The position numbers and the translations under genes were made by a program. The notes under the pieces are model-generated. The model was not told the DNA's origin and did no database searches. It saw only the letters and a program-made list of their open reading frames with translations. From Gibbula magus (lineage: Eukaryota > Mollusca > Gastropoda > Trochida > Trochidae), in assembly GCA_936450465.1 (NCBI GenBank), contig OW388304.1:12308708-12372707 (forward strand): DNA of 64,000 nt, read 5' to 3'. Each line of letters starts with the position of its first letter. The first letter of the stretch is position 1. Positions 56,722 through 64,000 of the stretch are shown piece by piece.

Positions 56722-57218
56722 GGTTTTCTTGATAACAAATTCTTTATTGTGAAAATACATGATGTTTTGGATCAAATATGTTATCCATCCATCCAATTGA
56801 TGAAGGAGTAATCACATACTCTGAAACGTTCTGTATCTTCACACGAAGTTGTTTATATAAAAACACATATATGTATACCGCTTCCTAATGCCCTTAAAAT
56901 ATTTGTACTTCTCGTTTCTTTCCATAAATACAAAGACATACAAAGAATGTCGTCATTTTCCCAGCAAAACTTAACAATGTGTACACATTCCACAGCTAAT
57001 TGTAATTATTAAATGTAGATAAAGTGACTCCTTAAAACAGGTCTTTGGTTGGCATTTAGAAGTGGTATACAGAAAAAATAGGAATAGTTTCTGGATAACA
57101 ACTTCTTAGATGTGAAAATACATGACCTTTTCGGAGTACATGCTAACTCCTTCATCCACCTGATGAGGAAGGGAGCATATACTCCGAAACGTCACATCAA
57201 AGAAGTTGTTATCAAGAA
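56722..57218. repeat. Two related foldback units with CTGATGA...GAAACGT(C) cores
   Basis: Unit 1 (about 56735-56850) and unit 2 (57086-57218) share GATAACAA-TTCTT, TGTGAAAATACATGA, CCATCC, (C/T)TGATGA(A/G)G and CT(C/T)(C/T)GAAACGT. In unit 2 the left half (GGATAACAACTTCTTAGATG, TTTTCGGAGTACATGCTAAC, TCCTTCATCC) is complementary to the right half (CTGATGAGGAAGGGAGC, ACTCCGAAACGTCACATC, AAGAAGTTGTTATC), so the whole unit folds back. The core order CTGATGA, short hairpin, GAAAC resembles the conserved boxes of hammerhead ribozymes, which Penelope-like elements are known to carry. Here the ribozyme fold is not complete. Confidence 0.55.
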
Positions 57219-57494
57219 AATCTACCTGTACTCCTTAAAATATTGTTCATCTTATTTTCCAGAAGTAAATCCATTAACAGTTGAAATCTTATATAAAGAT
57301 TCCTTGATCTAAGTATAGGAAATTTGATGATATAAGGGTCACGCTCTTTACACCAATGTGTGTCGTCTTTTATTCGAAGATTAAATTCACTAGATCCCTG
57401 AAACCTTGTGCATAGAGTCTTCAACTTATTGGAATTATCAAATGTAGATTTGATTACTCTATGAAGATATTAAAACCTATATTCGAGCTAAAAA

Positions 57495-57792
57495 GGGGGC
57501 GGGATAGCGCGTTCGGCTTCGGATCAAGAGGTCCAGGGTTCGAATCCCGCCAGGGGCCCGGCAATTTTGTCTGCAGTAGAGAACTGTTCTACACGCAGTA
57601 AGGTTTGGGTCCAATGCTTCACTGAATTTCAGCGTAGTACCACCCATGGTTCGCTAGTTCCAGTTGATGCTCGCAGCTTTCACCGCAATGCATAGCCACA
57701 TGGCGTTGCGGGCTTTCTCCCTGCCATAATACTAGCAGCCGCGTTATAAGTGAAATACTTGAAAACGGTGTTAAACGCCAACTCACCTCTCC
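57495..57792 (+). mobile_element. tRNA-Arg-derived SINE, near full length, with perfect 12-bp target duplication
   Basis: The head GGGCGGGATAGCGCGTTCGG lacks about 10 bp of the A box/D arm present in the minus copy at 6.5 kb. It continues GGCTTCGGATCAAGAGGTCC and B box GGGTTCGAATCCCGCC, then the shared body (GCAATTTTGTCTGCAGTAGA, ATGCATAGCCACATGGCGTT) and tail (AACGGTGTTAAACGCCAACT, CACC). Target duplications are TCGAGCTAAAAA at 57483-57494 and 57793-57804. It is another member of the family that defines this genome. Confidence 0.93.
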
Positions 57793-57804
57793 TCGAGCTA
57801 AAAA

Positions 57805-58011
57805 CTTCCGAAAGCTAAACGTTAGGTTAATACACCTTGGTTGTGAAGATAGTATACGATCAATCTTGCTTTATAATACTTAATTAAACTTTGATCCGTC
57901 TGTCTGAACGCTCCACTTAGATCAGTGGGATGTAATGAAATACATATAAGCACGCAAGTAACTACCACAATAATAATGTAATATACATATCCTAGTTGAA
58001 ATGTCTCACAT
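57805..58011. other. Spacer to the next duplicate block
   Basis: No feature was recognised. Confidence 0.4.
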
Positions 58012-58370
58012 CCTTCAGCTCGTAGTATTTAGTAGTAATGAGGAGTAATTTGTTTTGCTACTCAGACTCCCGTAACTTCCCCTTGAACGTGTCTGATAGC
58101 AGCTCAATTGAAGATCTGATGGGGGAAATGGGCGTGTTACTAGGAAACTTTGTCACTTCAACCAAACAAGTGTTATTAAGGTATATTGGATAATCCTATA
58201 ATCGCACCACCTCTGATCGTTAGATATTCACGTCAATAGTCCAGAGTGTTATACCTCTGACCTATCCATGGAGCCATGTATCCCCATTTGCTTTGATTCA
58301 TTTAGAATCACTTTTGAGGAACTACTTATTTCTTCAATTGTTAATGGATGACATTATGATATCATCATTT
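58012..58370. repeat. Diverged duplicate block (partner 40985-41330), includes block Q
   Basis: See partner. It contains TTTTGCTACTCAGACT, CCCTTGAACGTGTCTGAT, GATCTGATGGGGGAAATGGG, CGTGTTACT and GTCACTTCAACCAAACAAGT, the Q block also found in copies A (32345) and B (38585). Confidence 0.75.
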
Positions 58371-59640
58371 TGTTTTGTAAGTAACGGTCTACTCATCAGT
58401 GATAAATACCAAGAACAAAATTATTCTTCAAAAACGTTGACATAGACAGTCGTACATTTCGTTTGACATTAGACATATCACAGGAACGTGAACCTCTGAT
58501 CATAAACATACCTAGAACAGGTGCTGAGCCTATCTCTCTATACATTTATTAACAACATGGGTCCCTGGTTCACGTTCTAATTCATATGTACACACAGACT
58601 GTGTAAGTGAGACACGAAGTAAACGTACCGAACACTGTAAGCGAAATAAATTGGAATCGTGCCAAAGAGAATTAAACTTACATATAATTAACAAATACAA
58701 CAGTGGAAGAATTACGGTCTGTGGAACGGCAACTTTTTCATTGCATTGATTAGATGTTTGGTGCAGATGGCAGCACATTTGATGTCAATGGAATGTCAAA
58801 TAACAAGTACGATATAACGAGTCATATAATGGTGCTCGTAACTGAAACACCGAAACGTTGGATTTATTGCATTAAAGATGTTGACTACATGTATTCTAAA
58901 AAGCTCAAGTATGTTGTGGACCTGTTTTCCTAAATTATTCTCAATCAACTGTTATTTCGACCTAAACAAAAAAAACTGTTGTGTGTTACAAATTTATATA
59001 CAGGAGACTTGGGATCAGTTAACGAAATACATTGGACAAATACTGAGTACGTGAAGTTAAATTTAGTGTTTTTTGACAACTTAAACAAAATAAATTTTTG
59101 ATGCTGAAGTTCAAGGCAAAGTCTTACGGAAAAGGGGTTACTCTTTAATTCGATGGTAGATAAAACAGGCTGCTGGTAACCACGTGATGTTGTTGTGATC
59201 GACCTTCACGTCTACGTGCTAATGGATTGTCAGTGACTCAATGTTTACAGAGGAAAGATAAATAAATGGGAAAACTTTTAATGTAAATATATATCAAAAG
59301 AAACCAGACAAAGGCAATTAGGAACGTTGTCAGGAAACATGTATAAATTCATTGTACTTTTGTTTTTGTCTCAAGGATATTGTGCACATGCATTTATCAA
59401 GGGCGAATTTAAAGCTGGATACTGGAAATATAAATGTTTAATATTTACTACTTAAATGTGCTGTAGCACTATTTTCTTACTGAGATAACGTACTCTCACA
59501 GAAATATAACTAAGTGTTTCCAAAGGCTACATAATATTCCCGAATAGATAAACAGAGTTCTAAAACGAATGTACATGCTGCATCGAAGGTAGTTCAAGTG
59601 GTCTGACTGATGTAGCAATACCTTAACACTTTAGCGTCGA
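58371..59640. other. Spacer, no supported gene
   Basis: A minus frame of 82 codons (58530-58778) is unsupported. CACCGAAACGTTGGATTTAT near 58850 is a repeat-type word. AT-rich otherwise. Confidence 0.4.
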
Positions 59641-59657
59641 GTTTTAAATATGGTACA

Positions 59658-59897
59658 ATGATGAAATGGTCCACCATCTTGCTGTCAGAACTCACAAATT
59701 GTCATGAGACCTACAACTCTATCTCTCACATGGGCGAGACCACTGTTGCTTTATTCATCACAAAATTTTCGTCGAATGCAGATAACAGGTGTCTATGGAT
59801 ACGGCTTATAGGGTCGTGTAATGAAATGCTTTACCCATTAATGTACGATATATTCATAAACTTTAATAATAAATGGCAAATTTTAGTAAAAAAATAA
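59658..59897 (+). other. 79-codon ATG-initiated frame, doubtful
   Basis: Starts with two ATGs (MMKWSTILLSELTNCHETYN) and ends KWQILVKK. Codons in the first 55 positions are balanced, while the C-terminal part is AT-rich. No signal peptide beyond a weak hydrophobic start, no family recognised, no poly(A) signal close by. Chance is likely. Confidence 0.12.
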
Positions 59898-60020
59898 TGT
59901 GCAAAAATGCTCTTCAGGAATAATGTCAGATTGTGCCAAGGTTGTTATCACTACGTTCTTCTCCGTCCAAATAGTATTGCAAAACGACCTCGAAATGGGT
60001 AAATTGTTCTCGTTTACACT

Positions 60021-60479
60021 ACGTTCTAATATTGTTCTTAGTACGTTGTTCTTGTACCGCAATCAAGTCCTGAACTGATTTCTGTAAATGTCCAGCATGT
60101 TCTTGCCCGTTCTTAGTTTCAATGTGAAAAAGATTGAATCTTCGAGGGAATAGTTTGGACAAAGAAGATTGGCATAGGCAATCCATATCTTTTAACTAAG
60201 AGTTTCCATTATCGTATTCGGTGAATGACATGTTCCCAAACCGTTTCATCATCCAAACATCCCTTTTTCTTATTGTTCGGCTACCAACCAAAAGTAGAAG
60301 AAAACCAACATTCAACATGTTTACAGCTGCAAGTTGTTTATATTACTTGTTTAACCTTGTATCCCAAATGAAGAACGTATCAAAACGCATTTATTTATAC
60401 CCGTCCCTTTGTATCGTACTGCCAAAGGATTAAAAACTGGGAGAATTTCTCCTACGTACTAAGAACGAATAGAACGTAA
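60021..60479. mobile_element. Element bounded by TACGTTCTA...GTTCTTAGTACGT inverted repeats
   Basis: Left 60021-60047 (TACGTTCTAATATTG, TTCTTAGTACGT) and right (complement of 60455-60479: TACGTTCTATTCG, TTCTTAGTACGT) are inverted copies over about 25 bp with a 2-bp gap. ACGTTCT/AGAACGT words are also scattered outside these ends (59953, 60107, 60372, 60770, 60853 and 60893), so these may be subterminal repeats of a larger element of about 59.9-61.0 kb. A TATA-like GGGTATAAATAAATGCG lies on the minus strand near 60400. No transposase was identified. Confidence 0.45.
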
Positions 60480-62002
60480 CGAGGACTGTTGTGAACTTTT
60501 AAAACTGTATAGGAACATGGTAGCAACTTCGTAAGAACAATCAATTTTATTTGGAACAAATTTACAGGAAATAGCAACTGGAAGGGGCGTACTGTTGTTG
60601 AGTTACATCTGTGCGTAGACGGGATGCAAGGGGTGGAATCTTGTGTACAAACATATACAATTGATTTTCTGACTGCACAACGTCCTCACTCGTCCTTAGT
60701 AAGATCGAAGTAAGGTTATTCCGTTCGAAGTATCCCTTTTTAGTACGTTTGTACACCGTCTAATTTCAGAATGGGGAGAACGTCCTGCAGCACCCTTCTG
60801 TTTTAAATACTTTTGAGCCAGTTCATAATGTTTGCAAACAGTTGCCACAACGTCTATTCCGTTCTCGGACAGTCGGAGCCCTTTCTGAACAAAAATCAAG
60901 AACGCAGTGAGAATGGGTTTGGTGTAAAGGTGGTATTACGTGTTGAATGTATGGGACAACGATGGGCAACACAGATTCATCATGTAACCACCATCAGTAA
61001 GTCGGCCTGCAGCACGTTACAGTTGAGTTCTAGCATCATATATGTTATCCCGCTCACACCAAAACAGAACCACACCCATAACGATTATACTTTTTGGTGG
61101 TACATGCTGTGTAACGCTCAAAACGTTCCCTTCAGAAGCAAATTCTTCCATTTGTGAAATCCAGGTTAGATCGAGAGCCTTGCTAAACATCAGATAGTCA
61201 ATGTGGCAGTAGACGATGACCTCTAGCCGACACCATTCAGTAGCCGACACCATTCACAGACATTTGCCTTGAGCTGTCATCTTCACACCAAAAATTGGAT
61301 GACGTGGTTTTTTTTAAACTCGTACATTAGAAATCTGACTGATCCTAATGTTAATATTGGCTGACGATTGTAAATCTGTCACGCAAAGTGATATCCTAAT
61401 CTGGCAATATTGTCTTTGAGTGGTTTTCAGCTCATCCCAGCATTTAGATCTCATCTTGAAGTCATTAGTCTGCCGATGGAAGTGTCAGAGCCCCTTGTTT
61501 TTTGATAAATGAACTTTGCCCCGTTGATACGACGTATGACTTGCTATAGTTGAGCATATGCAAGGTACCGTCTTTACAATTTTTTCCAGAGGTGTGACAG
61601 ATGATTTGCGTATCTGCCTTTTAAAGAAATTCCCAAGGTAATCATGCTTTTCAACTTGATATGAAGATGAACGTGGTTTACGTGTGGATATGGGTGCGGG
61701 TTTGGGACCTAAACCCAATGTTAGGCGTCCTGACATGGTCTTATCCCTCAAGGACACATTTCCAGTTTTTCGTGTGGTTTTTTTTTCATTTCCATCAGTT
61801 TATTTGACAACGAAGTGACAATTACAAACATATCACATTTTTATGACAACTGTCAAAAGGAAAAGGTTAATATGAAAAAAACTTTCGTCAAATTGGGAAA
61901 GCATTTTTAGAATTTAAAACATATGATAGACCTGTTTTTGTGGATAGTCAAAGGGCGCATGATTTCTTGATATAGTGAAAATCGTAAAGTCAACGGTTCC
62001 GC
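60480..62002. other. Spacer with scattered AGAACGT words; overlapping short frames unsupported
   Basis: Plus frame 60813-61157 (114 codons) and minus frames 60562-60756, 60696-60899 and 61485-61757 overlap each other and none carries a motif. TAGCCGACACCATTCA is repeated twice in tandem (61224-61257). The minus frame at 61485-61757 (90 codons) has a basic, serine-rich C-terminal half but nothing recognisable. Confidence 0.35.
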
Positions 62003-62522
62003 CCATAACTGCAGACATTTCATGTTGTGCATTCGTAGAGGCTTGTGCAAAGTGCAAGTATCATGTAATTTGGAGCATCATATAAACGTGAAAACTAGAC
62101 CGATCAGTTTGCATTTTTGCATTTAAATGAGACAGTTGAGTGCTCGATAACATAATCGGATTTGATAAATCATAGTAAACAGTTCGAATTTTGGTAGCTC
62201 TTTGAAGTGACCAGGGTTTTTTTTCTGTGAACTATTCGATTTGGGTCTAACATACATCATATATTTTCTTTTATACCCATTCAATGTATTTGTGATGAAT
62301 GAATTTGACCCCTTCTGTAGATTTCTTTATGCCAAATTTTATAAACATGCATCACATGATACGTTATATGGTTGTTTTCTTCATGTAATGGGGTAATGAT
62401 GATTCATTGTCATTGTAGGTGATGTAATTTTAGTGACTTTACAATGAACGTCACTTTACATGATATATGCACTTAAGATACACATGTAGTTGAACAGACT
62501 TTCAGTACGCAGCTGTATACAT
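62003..62522. mobile_element. Diverged Tc1/mariner-like MITE copy (inverted relative to 22718-23348)
   Basis: 62128-62522 matches the reverse complement of 22716-23217 in word order: GACAGTTGAGTG, CATAGTAAACAGTT, GTGACCAGG, TTTGACCCCTT, ATTCATTGTCATTGTA, TTTACATGATATATGCACTA/T. The right end ATCAG/GCAGCTG|TA with TTTCAGTACGCAGCTGTA preserves the inverted repeat. The left end near 62003 (ATAACTGCAGACATTTCATG) is badly decayed. Confidence 0.7.
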
Positions 62523-62954
62523 CAGAAAAGTTTCAATTCATGTCAAAATGAACAGTTTGCAAATTCAATGCTTCAGTTATTGAGCCTCTTACATAAATCC
62601 TAATAGAAAGTGTCTCTTTCGATCTTATTTCCATCCAAACATGTTTGAAAATGTGTATACATCAGTGATTTTCTGTGTTCATATGCGAAATTACATAGGT
62701 ATATGTAAAACATTCATTTCATTATAGTCAACGCAAATGAAGCGTGAGTAAAACATATATTTGGATGTAGTTTTTTTACAAACTGCAGACACATAATGTT
62801 TTCTTATTTTCTTGCGTTAGTTAGTTCCTGCCTGAAACACCTCTGAAGGTAATGTCAAGTTAAGACAAGTTTCCATATCACTCTGTATTCCAGAACATCT
62901 TTAAATTAAAAGATACTTAATCTGATGAACGACCTGTTATCAAACCCCCACGTG

Positions 62955-63215
62955 CTGTATTTGGTCTTACATAAGATAAATATGATGAACGAGAATACAT
63001 GCACATAATTAATAATTACATTCCCCATTGGGTTCATGAAAACACGATTTTAGTGTTCAAGATATTATTACTTGAGAAGAAGTCTAAAATGCTGACTATT
63101 TGCAAGCAAATGAACAGACATGTTTATGGAGGATACATTGAAAGACGCGGCTATTTTCGATCGGCCTCTTCAGGTCTGATTCAAATGTATTTTACCTAGG
63201 ACATGAAGAAATAGA
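62955..63215. repeat. Diverged duplicate block (partner 49138-49400)
   Basis: See partner. The plus frame 62999-63199 falls in it and is not open in the partner. Confidence 0.8.
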
Positions 63216-63364
63216 GATTATTAACCAAGTGTGTTTCCGTATCATTAATCATATTTTGGGAATAAAAATTGTATTATGCGAGCCTTTGGCGAGCATTATA
63301 CATTATTTTTTATTCCAAATATATGATGTTAATGATACGGAAACACACGAGGTTAATAATCTCT
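63213..63364. mobile_element. Foldback element, ~55-bp arms with GC-rich core
   Basis: The outer arms AGAGATTATTAACC and GGTTAATAATCTCT pair perfectly. The inner arms GTGTGTTTCCGTATCATTAA and its complement also pair, and pairing continues towards AATAAAAA/TTTTTATT. The core is TTATGCGAGCCTTTGGCGAGCA, split as TTATGCGAGCC and TTTGGCGAGCA. It sits at the right edge of the duplicate block and is absent from the partner near 49380, so it inserted after that duplication. Confidence 0.9.
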
Positions 63365-64000
63365 TTATCATATTATGTCATTATTAAAATAAGCGTGTTT
63401 TTGTGTTAAAAGTGACAAGAGAATTGACCTAGTTTTAGCGGAGTAATATCATAGACGGTACATTAAAGTGATGGTCACGACATCGGCTTTGAAATGCCTT
63501 GAAATAGTTCTTAATTAAAACATACAATGTGCGCGATTCTTTCAAAAATCAACAATTTGTCCCTGGTTTCTTGTTCATGGAGATATTTTCAATCAGTTCA
63601 TAAGCATCTATCTAATGATTAAAAAGCACACATAAATCACGTTGCTAGAACAAGGGAAGTAACTCTAGATTCAACGTTTTGGAAGCTGCGTTGAAGGGTT
63701 GATTCGGATTGCTACATAACAGTATCTTTCACACTTAAACGGTAGTAATTATTTGAGGTGGGGTTGTTTCTTTCGTTTATGACAATAAGTACCTAAAAAT
63801 GTACCTAATACCGTTTACTCAGCCCTCAAGAACTGCTAAAATGCTAGTGCGATCGACGAGGTGCGTCGGTAGGCCACACACTGACACATCAAGATTCATT
63901 TTGTACACAGGACACTGCAGCTACATGCTGATGCTGTTAGTCAATAGCGCACTGAAGTTTGAATGATTTTTAAAACAAATCTACAATTATCTTGACTTTG
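63365..64000. other. Spacer to the window edge, no gene seen
   Basis: Slightly GC-richer around 63830-63900, but no frame or acceptor is supported. Confidence 0.4.

Noticed and set aside
60813..61157. 114-codon plus frame
   Set aside because: It overlaps opposite-strand frames of similar quality in the AGAACGT-rich repeat region, with no motif.

Overview
The window is eukaryotic, AT-rich, gene-poor and dominated by repeats. The best clue to the organism is a family of tRNA-derived SINEs: three near-complete copies with target-site duplications, one fused fragment and two tail-like fragments. Their heads look like tRNA-Arg(TCG), and their tails read 'AACGCCGC' followed by a TGAG/CTCA simple repeat. 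To my knowledge such repeats are typical of marine gastropods, especially vetigastropod-like lineages. GACGGACGGAC-type repeats and an L2/CR1-type LINE with an (ATT)n tail fit the same picture. I cannot name the species. No bacterial operons, CRISPR arrays or viral genomes are seen.

Layout. 1-3.1 kb: an 81-bp palindromic satellite, a probable terminal coding exon (1812-1959) with 3'UTR, then a 35-36 bp minisatellite. 5.6-9.8 kb: a duplicated TGACGTCA block, a SINE with perfect 15-bp target duplications, and an exact-register 200-bp tandem duplication. 9.78-12.08 kb: a 49-bp minisatellite of about 47 copies with a 735-bp (15-mer) higher-order repeat. 12-27 kb: low-density sequence with SINE, MITE and LINE insertions, three weak or moderate coding-exon candidates (17.0, 18.9 and 23.4 kb) and small tandem duplications. 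27.45-40.09 kb: a ~6.3-kb segment present twice in tandem, without a reading frame conserved between the copies. 40-63 kb: fragments of the same segment at lower similarity (41.1, 44.7-46.6, 54.9 and 58.1 kb), interleaved with foldback and hairpin elements, a duplicated 0.9-kb element, a 16-bp-phased array of CRE-like octamers (48.1 kb), a reverse-transcriptase fragment fused to a SINE tail (53.5 kb) and several inverted-repeat elements.

No pathway can be reconstructed. The coding evidence is limited to isolated exon candidates without recognisable families, plus retrotransposon fragments. The most informative material is the architecture of the repeats: serial segmental duplication followed by decay, a satellite with higher-order structure, and many long hairpins. 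All similarity statements between copies come from reading the sequence by eye; no alignment was computed.
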